Assembly: GCF_003268655.1 (NCBI RefSeq)
Contig: NZ_CP029642.1
Location: 558,001 to 622,000, forward strand
Direction of reading: 5' to 3'
DNA length: 64,000 nt
DNA from: Arthrobacter dokdonellae
Lineage (GTDB): Bacteria > Actinomycetota > Actinomycetes > Actinomycetales > Micrococcaceae
A program made the position numbers and the translations under genes. Below, piece by piece: positions 34,756 through 43,645 of the stretch. How positions within the stretch are numbered: the first letter of the stretch is position 1; each line of letters starts with the position of its first letter. The notes beneath the pieces were generated by a model, which ran no database searches, was not told where the DNA came from, and was given only the letters and a program-made list of their open reading frames with translations.

Positions 34756-35168
34756 CGGAAACAGCCGCCAACAAATCGCTGAACGCCTACCAGCGCGAGG
34801 CCATTCTCTCCGCCTCCCCGGCGCGCCTGCTGGTGATGCTCTACGACCGGCTCCTGCTGGACCTGGCGCGCGCCGAGTCCGCGCAGGTGGCCGAACAATG
34901 GGAAGCCGCGGGCAAGCAGCTGCTGCACGCGCAGGACATCATTGCCGAACTCACCGGCTCCCTGGAAGTGGGCGCCTGGGACGGGGCCGGGAACATGCTC
35001 GGCATCTACAACTACGCCGGGACGGCCATGATGAACGCCAACATTTTCCGCAACGTGGCGTTGACCCGCGAATGCATCGCCCTGCTGGAGCCGCTGCGCC
35101 AGAGCTGGCATGAGGCCGCCGCCATGCCCGCGGGGCAGGCCGCCGCGGCTGTCGGGGGGATGGCGTGA
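34752..35168 (+). CDS. fliS: Flagellin export chaperone FliS
   Basis: 138 residues, FliS family: LNAYQREAILSASPARLLVM and LYDRLLLDLARAES at the N-terminus, and NANIFRNVALTRECIALLEP toward the end. It keeps flagellin unfolded for export, and in Bacillus it also affects the FliW-flagellin balance. Overlaps fliD (ATGA) and the next gene (GTGA), so translation is coupled. Confidence 0.92.
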   Translation: MTETAANKSLNAYQREAILSASPARLLVMLYDRLLLDLARAESAQVAEQWEAAGKQLLHAQDIIAELTGSLEVGAWDGAGNMLGIYNYAGTAMMNANIFRNVALTRECIALLEPLRQSWHEAAAMPAGQAAAAVGGMA

Positions 35169-35521
35169 TCTGGCCCAACTTGCTGGCCTCCGCGGACAAG
35201 GCGCTCACGGAGCTGACCGCGGACGAAGAATCGCTGCGCCGGTGGGAGGAATCCCTGGACACGATGCAGCAGGAGGCGGAAGCCGCTCTGGCCGGACACG
35301 CCACGACAGGCGACGCAACCGCCGCAAGCGCCTGGACCGCCCCCGCAGGCCTGGGTCCGCTGCCCGAGCTGCTGCTGGGCAGGGCCCGGTACCTGGCCGG
35401 CCTCCAGGCGCAGGCGGTGGGCGTTCTCGCCGAGGCGAGGACCGGCGTCGAACATGAACTGGCGGCGCTGGTGCCGAAGCGCCGGAACGTCCGTCCGGTG
35501 TACGTCGACGTCGCTGGTTAG
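35165..35521 (+). CDS. Small helical protein in the fliT position
   Basis: 118 residues, not recognisable by motif. Helical N-terminus (LLASADKALTELTADEESLR, RWEESLDTMQQEAEAALAG) and helical C-terminus, with a Gly/Ala/Thr-rich middle. Its place right after fliS, size and helical make-up fit a FliT-type chaperone for FliD. GTG start overlapping the fliS stop. Function inferred from position only. Confidence 0.7.
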   Translation: MIWPNLLASADKALTELTADEESLRRWEESLDTMQQEAEAALAGHATTGDATAASAWTAPAGLGPLPELLLGRARYLAGLQAQAVGVLAEARTGVEHELAALVPKRRNVRPVYVDVAG

Positions 35522-35569
35522 GCAAAGCCACGGGCCCAAAAGGCCCCAAAAATATTTGCGCAGAGCCCC

Positions 35570-35596
35570 TAACGGATATCACGAACCGGCCGATAG
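35570..35596 (+). promoter_or_regulatory. Sigma-28-like promoter of the flgB operon
   Basis: TAAC (35570-35573), 15 bases, GCCGATAG (35589-35596). Predicted start near 35603, at the first base of the GGA-loop hairpin. It would drive flgB through flgE. Confidence 0.75.
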
Positions 35597-35602
35597 ATAC
35601 GA

Positions 35603-35621
35603 ACGAGCACGGACTGCTCGT
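35603..35621 (+). promoter_or_regulatory. GGA-loop hairpin in the flgB leader (CsrA-type site)
   Basis: ACGAGCA-CGGAC-TGCTCGT: a perfect 7-bp stem with GGA (35611-35613) in a five-base loop at the predicted 5' end of the transcript. A further GGA lies in the Shine-Dalgarno AAGGAAGAG (about 35652-35660) before the flgB GTG. Binding inferred from the CsrA consensus. Confidence 0.55.
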
Positions 35622-35664
35622 CACCAGGCCATGGACCGGCCCCCTTTCATGAAGGAAGAGCGCT

Positions 35665-36006
35665 GTGCTGGATTCCGTGGTCACTGTTGCGCTGACAAGC
35701 GCGCTCAACTCGCTGTCCGAACGCCAAAAGGTGATCGCGAACAACATCGCCAACGTCAACACGCCCGGATACACGGCCCAACGCGTCATGTTTGAGGACG
35801 CCTTGGCCGCATCCGTGAAGGCCGGTGACGGGCATGCCACCGCAACCATCGCCCGCTCCCTGGAACCGACCCAGACCAATGGCAACAACGTCAACCTCGA
35901 CACCGAGACGCTCTCCAACGTGGAGACCACCCTCCGGTACCAGTTCGCGGCCCAGGCCGTCAACGGTGAATTCACCGCCATGCGCACAGCATTGAAGACG
36001 CAGTAA
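35665..36006 (+). CDS. flgB: Flagellar proximal rod protein FlgB
   Basis: 113 residues. The rod signature is ALNSLSERQKVIANNIANVN with TPGYTAQRVMFEDALA. FlgB is the first rod protein above the MS ring. GTG at 35665 has GGAAGAG upstream. First gene of the long rightward operon; its stop shares a base with the flgC start. Confidence 0.92.
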   Translation: MLDSVVTVALTSALNSLSERQKVIANNIANVNTPGYTAQRVMFEDALAASVKAGDGHATATIARSLEPTQTNGNNVNLDTETLSNVETTLRYQFAAQAVNGEFTAMRTALKTQ

Positions 36007-36392
36007 TGTCGGACGCAATTGGCATCGCCGCCACGGCCCTGACGGTGCACCGCAAGTGGCTCGACGCGATCTCGGACAACCTCGCCAACGCCAATACAGT
36101 CACGGCCACCAGCGGCGACGCCTTCCGCGCCCGCTACGTGCTGGCCGAGGCCGGGCAGGGCGACTCCGGCGTCTACGTTGCCGGCGCCGCCTACGGCGAC
36201 GCCGCGGGCCGGAAGGTCTACGAGCCGGACCATCCGCTGGCCGACGCCGAAGGCTACGTGCGGTACCCGGACATTGACCTGGCCTCCCAAATGGGGCAGC
36301 TCATCATGGCCCAGCGCGGCTACCAGGCCAACGCCGGCGTGGTGGACCGCGCCAAGGCCATGTACGAGGCCGCATTGCAGATTGGAAAGTGA
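36006..36392 (+). CDS. flgC: Flagellar proximal rod protein FlgC
   Basis: 128 residues. N-terminal LTVHRKWLDAISDNLANANT and C-terminal PDIDLASQMGQLIMAQRGYQ, ANAGVVDRAKAMYEAALQIG define FlgC. ATG overlaps the flgB stop by one base. Confidence 0.93.
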   Translation: MSDAIGIAATALTVHRKWLDAISDNLANANTVTATSGDAFRARYVLAEAGQGDSGVYVAGAAYGDAAGRKVYEPDHPLADAEGYVRYPDIDLASQMGQLIMAQRGYQANAGVVDRAKAMYEAALQIGK

Positions 36393-36396
36393 CCTT

Positions 36397-36705
36397 TTGA
36401 TCCCCACACCCATCTCCGGCGTCCAGGCGACCACGGCCACCGGCTATCTGCCGGACGCAGCCCAGGCGCAGCCGGCCACTGACGGTTCCGGCTTCGGCGC
36501 CGCCCTGGCCGGTGCGCTGGACAACGCCCAGGCCCTCTCCAGCAACTCCAAGTCCCTGGCCGTCCAGGCCGTCACCGGCAGCCTGGACGACATCCACAAC
36601 GCCACCATTGCCGCAACGCGCGCACAAGTGACGCTGGAACTTGTTGCCGCCGTGCGGAACAAGGGCGTCGACGCGTTTAACGAGATCATGCGGATGCAGG
36701 CCTGA
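36397..36705 (+). CDS. fliE: Flagellar MS-ring-rod adaptor FliE
   Basis: 102 residues from a TTG start at 36397 (IPTPISGVQATTATG), with GGAAAG just upstream. The conserved C-terminus (HNATIAATRAQVTLELVAAV, RNKGVDAFNEIMRMQA) is FliE. It links the MS ring to the rod. The stop overlaps the fliF ATG by one base. Confidence 0.9.
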   Translation: MIPTPISGVQATTATGYLPDAAQAQPATDGSGFGAALAGALDNAQALSSNSKSLAVQAVTGSLDDIHNATIAATRAQVTLELVAAVRNKGVDAFNEIMRMQA

Positions 36706-38300
36706 TGCCGCCCCTCGTCTCCCAATTCATGAACCGCGCCTCCGGGACGCTCAAGGGCTTCAGCATTGCCCAGCGCACCCTGGCCGTCATCGGCATCGCC
36801 GTGCTGGTGCTCGGCGCGGTGGCCCTTGGCACGTGGCTGACCAAGCCCACGTACTCGCCCCTGTTCACCGGTGTTGCCGCCGCGGACGCCAGCGCCATCG
36901 TCGCCCAGCTCAAGACGGACAATGTCCCGTACCAGCTGACCAACGGCGGCTCCACCATCCTGGTCCCCGATGCCAAGGTCTACGACGAACGGCTCAAGGC
37001 AGCCTCGGCGGGACTCCCGGCGGCGACCACCAGCGGCTACTCGTTGCTGGACACGATGGGGGTCACCTCCTCGGAATTCCAGCAAAATGTCACGTACAAG
37101 CGGGCCATGGAGGGCGAGCTGGCGAAGACCATCATGGCCATGAACGGCGTGCAAAACGCGTCCGTCAAGCTCGCCATCCCGGAAAGTACCGTCTTCACCT
37201 CCACGAAGGCCGATCCCACCGCGTCCGTGTTCGTGGAGACCTCCGGCTCCGGCCAGCTCTCCTCGGACCAGGTGGACGCCGTGGTGCACCTGGTGTCGTC
37301 GTCCGTGGAGGGGCTGACGCCGGCCAATGTCTCCGTGGTTGACGCCAAGGGCAATGTCCTCTCCGCGGCCGGCACGGCGCTGGGCGGCGGCGCGGACAAG
37401 CAGGCCACGGACTACGAAAAACGTACGACGTCGACCGTCCAGGCGATGCTTGACCGCGTGCTGGGGCCCGGAAACTCGACCGTCTCGCTGACGGCGGCCA
37501 TGGACAAGTCCTCCTCGGAGGTGGTGAAGGAATCGTTCGTCGCGCCGAGCGGCGCGCCCGCCCTCAACGAGTCCTCCAGCAGCAACAAGTCCAACGGCGG
37601 CGGCGGGAGCGGGGCCGGGGTGCTGGGCCCCGACAACATCGCCGTTCCGTCCGGACAGGCGTCGGCCGGCACCAGCGAGTCCACCACCACCACGAAGAAC
37701 AACGCCGTGGACAAGACCACGGCGAACACCAACATCCCCGCCGGGACGCTGCAAAAGCAGTCCCTGGCCGTTGCCGTGGACACGAACGCGGCGAAAAAAG
37801 TGGATGCCGCGACCCTGACGGACATGGTGGCGGCCGCGGCCGGCATCGACAAAACCCGCGGCGACGTGGTCAGCCTTAAGGTCCTGCCGTTCTCCACGGC
37901 GCAGGCCGACGCCGCCAAGGCCGCGCTCGACGCCGCCAAGGCCGAGGCGAACGCCGCCGCAACGGCGAAGACGTGGCGGACCATCCTGTACGCCGGGGGC
38001 GTGGTGCTGCTGCTGCTCCTGGCCCTGGTGCTGTACGCCCGGAAGAACCGCCGCCAGGTGCGCCAGCTGGTGGACCTGGGCGAGCGCAAGGAGGAACTGG
38101 GGCGGCTGGACCCGCTGGCCGTGACGGTGTCGCCCCAAACCACCGCCCTGCCGGCCATCCCGGAACCGGTGGTGCTGCCCGTCAGCGAACCGAGCGAATC
38201 CTCCAGCCGGCGGAAATCGCTTAACGCGCTGGCCGTCAAGGACCCGGAAGGCACCGCCGCGCTGCTGCGCTCGTTCATGGACGAGAAGGCAGGGGTATGA
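36705..38300 (+). CDS. fliF: Flagellar MS-ring protein FliF
   Basis: 531 residues. Membrane segment near 22-42, periplasmic-side ring-building motifs (KTDNVPYQLTNGGSTILVPD, TYKRAMEGELAKTIMAMNGV, NASVKLAIPESTVF), a second helix near 425-445 and a C-terminal FliG-binding tail. It is the platform for the rotor and export apparatus. The low-complexity Ser/Gly/Asn/Thr segment near 290-345 is the usual variable region. ATGA overlap with fliG. Confidence 0.95.
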   Translation: MPPLVSQFMNRASGTLKGFSIAQRTLAVIGIAVLVLGAVALGTWLTKPTYSPLFTGVAAADASAIVAQLKTDNVPYQLTNGGSTILVPDAKVYDERLKAASAGLPAATTSGYSLLDTMGVTSSEFQQNVTYKRAMEGELAKTIMAMNGVQNASVKLAIPESTVFTSTKADPTASVFVETSGSGQLSSDQVDAVVHLVSSSVEGLTPANVSVVDAKGNVLSAAGTALGGGADKQATDYEKRTTSTVQAMLDRVLGPGNSTVSLTAAMDKSSSEVVKESFVAPSGAPALNESSSSNKSNGGGGSGAGVLGPDNIAVPSGQASAGTSESTTTTKNNAVDKTTANTNIPAGTLQKQSLAVAVDTNAAKKVDAATLTDMVAAAAGIDKTRGDVVSLKVLPFSTAQADAAKAALDAAKAEANAAATAKTWRTILYAGGVVLLLLLALVLYARKNRRQVRQLVDLGERKEELGRLDPLAVTVSPQTTALPAIPEPVVLPVSEPSESSSRRKSLNALAVKDPEGTAALLRSFMDEKAGV

Positions 38301-39319
38301 GCGAGACCAAGGAGCTCAGCGGCGTACAGAAGGCGGCCGCGCTCCTCATGCAGCTGACCCAGCCCGCCGCTGCCGCCGTGATGGCCCACCTCAGCGAGCC
38401 CGAGGCGGAAGCCGTGGCCTCCGAGATCGTCAACATGCGCCGCGTGCAGGCGGACGTCGCCGACTCCGTCGTGGACGAATTCCACGACCTGGTGGTCAGC
38501 GGCCGGCACGCCGCGCTGGGCGGGCGCGACTACGCGGCCGGCCTGCTGGAGGCGTCCTTCGGCGCCGAACGCGCGGCAGGCGTCATGAACAGGCTCTCGA
38601 CCAAGATTGCCGGCAAGCCCTTCGAGTTCCTCGACGACGCCGACCCCGGACAGCTGGCCGCCCTGCTGGAAGGCGAGATGCCTGCCACGATCGCGCTGGT
38701 GCTGGCCCACATGCGCCCCGACCGGGCCTCCGGCGCGCTCGCCGGACTTCCCGCTGACGTCCGCACGGATGTGGCACAGGCCATCGCCGTCATGGGCCCG
38801 GCAACGCCCGAGTTTGTCGGCATCCTGGCCCAGGCCCTGAAAAAGCGCGCCCTGACGGTGGTGGGCACGCGCGACAAGACAGCCGTGATCGGCGGCGTCC
38901 AGCCGCTGGTGGACATCCTGAACCGCTCCGACGCCGTGACCGAGCGCGCCCTGCTGGACGAGCTCACCCAACGCGACCCCGTCCTGGCGGAGGAAGTCCG
39001 CTCGCGGATGCTGACCTTCATGGACCTGGTCAAGCTCGACAGCCAGGACGTCCAAAAGGCCCTGCGCGGCAAGGAAGCCGGCACGCTGGCATTGGCCATG
39101 AAGGGCGCCCCCGCCACGGTCCAGGACGCCATCCGCAGCAACATTTCCGAACGCAACCGCGTCCTCCTCGACGCCGAAATCGAGGCGCTGGGACCTGTCC
39201 GGGCCTCGGACGTGGAGCAGGCACGGGCGGACATCGGCAGGATCATCCGCGAACTCGAGGAAGCCGGGGAAATTTCCGTGCACCGCGGGGATGCGGACGA
39301 GGACGACTATGTCTACTAA
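38297..39319 (+). CDS. fliG: Flagellar motor switch protein FliG
   Basis: 340 residues with N, M and C domains. LSGVQKAAALLMQLTQPAAA at the N-terminus binds FliF. The middle has EGEMPATIALVLAHMRPDRA, and the C-terminal torque helix region has EEVRSRMLTFMDLVKLDSQD and ARADIGRIIRELEEAGEISV. FliG transmits torque from MotA to the rotor. Confidence 0.95.
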   Translation: MSETKELSGVQKAAALLMQLTQPAAAAVMAHLSEPEAEAVASEIVNMRRVQADVADSVVDEFHDLVVSGRHAALGGRDYAAGLLEASFGAERAAGVMNRLSTKIAGKPFEFLDDADPGQLAALLEGEMPATIALVLAHMRPDRASGALAGLPADVRTDVAQAIAVMGPATPEFVGILAQALKKRALTVVGTRDKTAVIGGVQPLVDILNRSDAVTERALLDELTQRDPVLAEEVRSRMLTFMDLVKLDSQDVQKALRGKEAGTLALAMKGAPATVQDAIRSNISERNRVLLDAEIEALGPVRASDVEQARADIGRIIRELEEAGEISVHRGDADEDDYVY

Positions 39320-39935
39320 CCGCACTGCCTCCCTGCAGCCCATCGTCTTTCCGGCGGTGCCCACCGAGGAACAGGCCCAGCTCAGCGCCGGTGCGCTGGA
39401 GCGTGGCTACCGGCGCGGGCACACGCTGGGCTATGCGGCCGGCCAGGAACGCGCCCGGAAGGAAGCGGCCCTTCAGCGCGCCGAGCTGGAAGCGGCGCAC
39501 CAGTCGCTGCAGGACGAGCTGCGGACCCGGGCGGAGGCGCAGCGCGCCGCCCTCGCGGCGGCCGCGGCCGCGCTGTCGGCCCGCACCCTTCCCGTGCTGG
39601 CGGAAGCGGAACAAACGCTGGTGGCATCTGCCCTCACGCTGGCCGAAGCCGTGCTGGGGAGGGAGCTCGACGACGGCGGTACGCGGTCCAAGGCCGTCCT
39701 GGCGCGGGTGCTGGCCGCACAGGATCCCGCCGGGGCCCCCCGCGTCCGGCTGAATCCGCAGGACCTGGCCGTCATCGGCACGGAAGCCCTGGTGGACGCC
39801 GGCGTGGAACTGGTGGCCGACCCCGCCACCGCCCCCGGCGACGCGGTGGCGGAATACCAGGACGGCTTTCTCGACGCACGCATCTCCACTGCCCTGGACC
39901 GCGCCCGGCGGGCGTTGCGGGAGGCCCCGGAATGA
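39309..39935 (+). CDS. fliH: Flagellar export regulator FliH-like protein
   Basis: 208 residues from ATG 39309, which overlaps the end of fliG by 11 bases. A central coiled coil (GYRRGHTLGYAAGQERARKE and following Ala/Glu/Gln-rich helix, about 35-110) and a C-terminal FliH/V-ATPase-E-like domain (LTLAEAVLGRELDDGGTRSK) are seen. FliH holds the FliI ATPase in check. Identity rests on coiled-coil form plus position between fliG and fliI. Confidence 0.85.
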   Translation: MSTNRTASLQPIVFPAVPTEEQAQLSAGALERGYRRGHTLGYAAGQERARKEAALQRAELEAAHQSLQDELRTRAEAQRAALAAAAAALSARTLPVLAEAEQTLVASALTLAEAVLGRELDDGGTRSKAVLARVLAAQDPAGAPRVRLNPQDLAVIGTEALVDAGVELVADPATAPGDAVAEYQDGFLDARISTALDRARRALREAPE

Positions 39936-41287
39936 GAACCACCTGGCCCGCCGCGCTTACCGGGCACAGCGCCGCCCGGCTGGATGCTGCCGTGCGCGCC
40001 GCGGCGCCCGAACGCGTGGGCGTCGTTTCCGCCGTCGTCGGCCTGACGGCCCAGGTCAGCGGCCTGCGCTGCGCCGTCGGCGGCCTCGTCACCATCGCCG
40101 CCACCCAAGCGGGGGGACGTGACACGATGGCCGAGGTGGTCGCCGTCGGCCGGGACACCCTGACCATCATGCCGCTGGGCCCGATGGAGGGACTGGCGCA
40201 GGGCGACTTGGTCCGGGCACGGCTGGAACCCCTGCTGGTCCCCACCGGCCGGGGCCTGCTGGGCCGGGTGCTGGACGGGCTGGGACGGCCCATCGACGGC
40301 AAGGGCCCGCTGGCCGCGGGTCCGGGCGTGCCGGCAGCGAACGGTTCGCCGAACTCCATGGACCGGGCGCGGATCCGGGTTCCGCTCGGCACCGGGGTCC
40401 GGGTGGTGGACACCCTCACCACCATTGGCCGCGGGCAGCGGATGGGCCTGTTCGCCGGATCGGGCGTGGGAAAGTCGTCGCTGCTGTCCATGATCGCCAG
40501 GGGCACCGACGCCGAGGTCTCGGTGATCGCCCTGGTGGGGGAGCGCGGCCGGGAGGTCCGGGAATTCCTTGAGGACGACCTTGGTCCCGAGGGCCTGGCC
40601 AGGTCCATTGTGGTGGTGGCCACCGGCGACGAGCCCGCGCTGGTCAGGCTGCGGGCCGCCTTCACGGCCACCCGGATCGCGGAATCGTTCCGCGACACCG
40701 GCGCCGACGTGATGTTGATGATGGACTCGCTCACCCGCGTGGCCATGGCCCAGCGTGAAATCGGGCTTTCGGTCGGCGAGCCTCCCGCGACCCGCGGGTA
40801 CCCGCCGTCGACCTTTTCCGTGCTGGCCAGGCTCCTGGAACGGGCCGGCACCGACGCGCACGGCTCCGTCACCGGGATGTACACGGTGCTGGTGGACGGC
40901 GACGACCACAACGAACCCATCGCCGACGCCGTGCGGTCCATCCTGGACGGGCACATCGTTCTGGACCGGAAACTGGCCGTCGCCGGACACTTTCCCTCCA
41001 TCGACGCCCTGGCCTCCATTTCCCGGGTGGCCTCCAAGGTGTGCACCCCGGAACAAAAGGCCGACGCCGCCACCCTGCGCCGGGTCATGGCCGCCCGCCG
41101 CGCCGCCCAGGACCTGGTCGACGTCGGCGCCTACCAGCCGGGATCCAACCCGCTGGTGGACGCGGCCCTGCTGCACGCGGCGCCGATCAACCGCTTCCTC
41201 CAGCAGGAGCTGGAACACCAGGTTTCCGTCGAGGAATCCTGGGCAGAACTGAGTTCCCTTGTCGACCTGTTTGGAGGGCTTTCATGA
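39932..41287 (+). CDS. fliI: Flagellar export ATPase FliI
   Basis: 451 residues, F1-ATPase-beta-like. Walker A AGSGVGKSS near 175, VIALVGERGREVREF, Walker B ADVMLMMDSLTRVAMAQREI, and the family motif GEPPATRGYPPSTFSVLARL. It energises unfolding and export of flagellar substrates. Overlaps fliH and fliJ by four bases each. Confidence 0.96.
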   Translation: MRTTWPAALTGHSAARLDAAVRAAAPERVGVVSAVVGLTAQVSGLRCAVGGLVTIAATQAGGRDTMAEVVAVGRDTLTIMPLGPMEGLAQGDLVRARLEPLLVPTGRGLLGRVLDGLGRPIDGKGPLAAGPGVPAANGSPNSMDRARIRVPLGTGVRVVDTLTTIGRGQRMGLFAGSGVGKSSLLSMIARGTDAEVSVIALVGERGREVREFLEDDLGPEGLARSIVVVATGDEPALVRLRAAFTATRIAESFRDTGADVMLMMDSLTRVAMAQREIGLSVGEPPATRGYPPSTFSVLARLLERAGTDAHGSVTGMYTVLVDGDDHNEPIADAVRSILDGHIVLDRKLAVAGHFPSIDALASISRVASKVCTPEQKADAATLRRVMAARRAAQDLVDVGAYQPGSNPLVDAALLHAAPINRFLQQELEHQVSVEESWAELSSLVDLFGGLS

Positions 41288-41703
41288 CCAACGCATTCCG
41301 GCTCGCCGGCCTTTTCCGCCTGCGCAGGCTGCAGGAAGACCAGGCCTCCGCGACCTTGGCGCAGGCCAACGCCAGGCGGACCTCCCATGCCCGCCGCCTG
41401 GCCACGACCCGCGGCACGTTGGCCGACTCCGCCGCCGATGCGGATTCGGCGTCGGCGCTTGCCGCCGCCGCGGCGTCGCGGGCCGCCTCACGCAGCCTGC
41501 TGCTGGACCTGCAGGCACTGGCCGCGACGCTGGAGTTGGAGGCCGAGACGGCCCAAGCTGCACTGGTCCAAGCCAAAACAGCTGCCAGCTCGCTGGAGAA
41601 ATTGGCCGACCGGCACCAGCACGAGTGTGACACGGCCGAGCTGCACGCCGAACAAGGCTTCCTCGACGAGCTTGCCCTGTCCCGCCGAAAGACCGGACTG
41701 TGA
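41284..41703 (+). CDS. fliJ: FliJ-like flagellar export protein
   Basis: 139 residues, a single long Ala-rich coiled coil (LFRLRRLQEDQASATLAQAN through LADRHQHECDTAELHAEQGF) with the two-helix antiparallel form of FliJ. FliJ is the central stalk of the export ATPase. Sequence is weakly conserved; position after fliI supports it. Confidence 0.85.
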   Translation: MTNAFRLAGLFRLRRLQEDQASATLAQANARRTSHARRLATTRGTLADSAADADSASALAAAAASRAASRSLLLDLQALAATLELEAETAQAALVQAKTAASSLEKLADRHQHECDTAELHAEQGFLDELALSRRKTGL

Positions 41704-43160
41704 CCGCCGTCGGGGGCGCAGGGCCGCTGCCGGCCGCCGCGGGCAAGGTGACCGGACGTGCCGGAGGGGACGCGGCGGCAAAGCAGCCCGCGCAAGGGCC
41801 GAGCTTTTCCGAGCATCTGGACGACGCCGTGGGAGCGGCCGCGGGCAAGGGGCCTGAAGACAAGGGCCAGGGCAGCAAGGCTGCCGGCGGCACGGCTGCT
41901 GACGGCACGGAGCCGGGCGCCGCTGTGCAGGATCCCGCCACGACGGCGGCCTCGCCGGCGGCCGTGGCCTGGCTGGCCGGCGTGCAGGGCGCCGTCGTGT
42001 CTGCTGCGGCCACGGGCGCGCGGGCCAACGGGACCGGGCCGGTTGACGCACAATCCCCTGCCACTAAGTGGACTCCCGGTGCGGACACCGCGACCGGGGC
42101 GCCGGCGGCGGGGGTTTCCTTGGGGGCGCCCGCCGCCCTGGATTCTGCTGTGCCGCCTGGCGCTGCTATGCCGCCCGCCGGTGCCGTGCCGTCTGGCGCT
42201 GGCGTCCCGGCGGCTCCCCCCGTCGCGCCCGGGGCCTCGCCGGGCACCGGTCAGCCGGCCGCGTCCGGTTCCGCGGCGGCTGCGGTACCCGCTGCCGCCG
42301 TCGCAGCTGCTTCGGCCCCGCCCATGGCTGCGGCAGCGGCAGCAGTGGCGGCCACGCCGTCGGAAAGTCAGTCCGGCCCGCGCCGCGCGGCTGCCGACAA
42401 GCCGGCTTCCGGGAGTCCTGCGGCCGGGAGTCCCGCGACAGGCACTTCAGCCGTGGCAGCGACCGGCCAGGCTGCCGTGAGCACGCCAGCCGTGCCGCAG
42501 GGCGCTGCCGCGGCCGCCGCGACCACGACGGCGGGGGGCCCGACGCCCGTGGCCGTTGCCGGCGTCGCACGTCAGGACGGCGGGGACACGACGTCGGACG
42601 GCCGCCAGCAGGGCGGGCTGCCGGCCGTGTCCGGCGGCTTGCCGGCAGCCCAGCCGGCGGCCGCAGCAGCGCCGGCGGCGCCCGCCGCCGCGGCACCTCA
42701 GGCGGCGCCGCCTCCGTTGACCGAACAGCTGGCGCGTCCCATTTTTCAGCTGGCCACGGGGCAGGCCGGGCAGCGCGTCATGACGGTGCAGGTGGCGCCG
42801 CAGTCGCTGGGGCCCGTCACCGTCAGCGCCCACTTGGGCGCCGACGGCCTCCGGATCGAACTGGCGGCCGCGACCGACGCCGGACGGGACGGGCTGCGCC
42901 TGATACTGACCGAACTGCGCCGGGACCTGGCCGGGCAGGGGGTGCAGTCGTCCCTCAGCCTGTCCTCTTCGCTGAACGGCGGGACCGGCGGCCAGGCGCA
43001 CTCGTTTGGCCAGAACGGCTTCGGCCAGAACGGCCCGGCCCCCCGGGAACCGGGACCGGGGCCGTGGGGCGCCGCCGCCGGCCGGGATCAACCGGCCGCG
43101 CCCCGCCAGGAGTCACGCGGGACGCCCACGCACACAACATCACTCGACATCACGGTTTAG
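41700..43160 (+). CDS. fliK: Flagellar hook-length control protein FliK
   Basis: 486 residues. Residues 1 to about 335 are Ala/Pro/Gly/Ser/Thr-rich low-complexity (the ruler). The C-terminal Flg_hook domain (about 340-440) has QAGQRVMTVQVAPQSLGPVT, VSAHLGADGLRIELAAATDA and LRLILTELRRDLAGQGVQSS. It measures the hook and switches export specificity via FlhB. GTG start overlaps the fliJ stop. Confidence 0.9.
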   Translation: MTAVGGAGPLPAAAGKVTGRAGGDAAAKQPAQGPSFSEHLDDAVGAAAGKGPEDKGQGSKAAGGTAADGTEPGAAVQDPATTAASPAAVAWLAGVQGAVVSAAATGARANGTGPVDAQSPATKWTPGADTATGAPAAGVSLGAPAALDSAVPPGAAMPPAGAVPSGAGVPAAPPVAPGASPGTGQPAASGSAAAAVPAAAVAAASAPPMAAAAAAVAATPSESQSGPRRAAADKPASGSPAAGSPATGTSAVAATGQAAVSTPAVPQGAAAAAATTTAGGPTPVAVAGVARQDGGDTTSDGRQQGGLPAVSGGLPAAQPAAAAAPAAPAAAAPQAAPPPLTEQLARPIFQLATGQAGQRVMTVQVAPQSLGPVTVSAHLGADGLRIELAAATDAGRDGLRLILTELRRDLAGQGVQSSLSLSSSLNGGTGGQAHSFGQNGFGQNGPAPREPGPGPWGAAAGRDQPAAPRQESRGTPTHTTSLDITV

Positions 43161-43174
43161 AAAAGGAGCGCACC

Positions 43175-43609
43175 ATCACCACCGAATCCATCACCCCGGC
43201 CACCTCGGTCAGCGGCGTGTACAGCACCTCCCCGGCGCGTGCGCCCAAGCAGGCCATGGACTCCGAGGTCTTCATGAACCTGCTGGTGACCCAGCTGCGG
43301 AACCAGGATCCGTCGTCGCCCATGGACACGAACCAGATGATCTCCCAGACCACCCAGCTGGCCACCATGGAGAAACTCACGAGCATGGACAAGACCGCAA
43401 CGGAGAACTTCTCGCTGCAGATGCGCACGGCGGCCGCGGCCATGATCGGCCGCGACATTTCGTGGAAGGACGCGGACGGGACAGCACACAGCGGTGTGGC
43501 CGATTCCGTGTCCTTCGCCCTGGGCACCCCAGCGGTCAAGGTCGGCGAACTCAGCGTCCCGCTGGACACCATTTTAGGCGTCACTTCACCAGGTGCCACG
43601 GCACCGTAA
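43175..43609 (+). CDS. flgD: Flagellar hook assembly protein FlgD, apparent ATC start
   Basis: 144 residues from an ATC codon at 43175. FlgD signature: EVFMNLLVTQLRNQDPSSPM, DTNQMISQTTQLATMEKL, then MIGRDISWKDADGTAHSG and VGELSVPLDTI. It is the scaffold for hook growth. There is no ATG, GTG or TTG near the expected start; AAAAGGAG lies six to seven bases before ATC. The next in-frame conventional codon, GTG 43217, lacks a ribosome site and would drop 14 residues. The gene follows the fliK stop by 14 bases. Confidence 0.88.
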   Translation: MTTESITPATSVSGVYSTSPARAPKQAMDSEVFMNLLVTQLRNQDPSSPMDTNQMISQTTQLATMEKLTSMDKTATENFSLQMRTAAAAMIGRDISWKDADGTAHSGVADSVSFALGTPAVKVGELSVPLDTILGVTSPGATAP

Positions 43610-43645
43610 CCCGCAGCACCTACCCGGCACAGAAAGGCTCCACCC

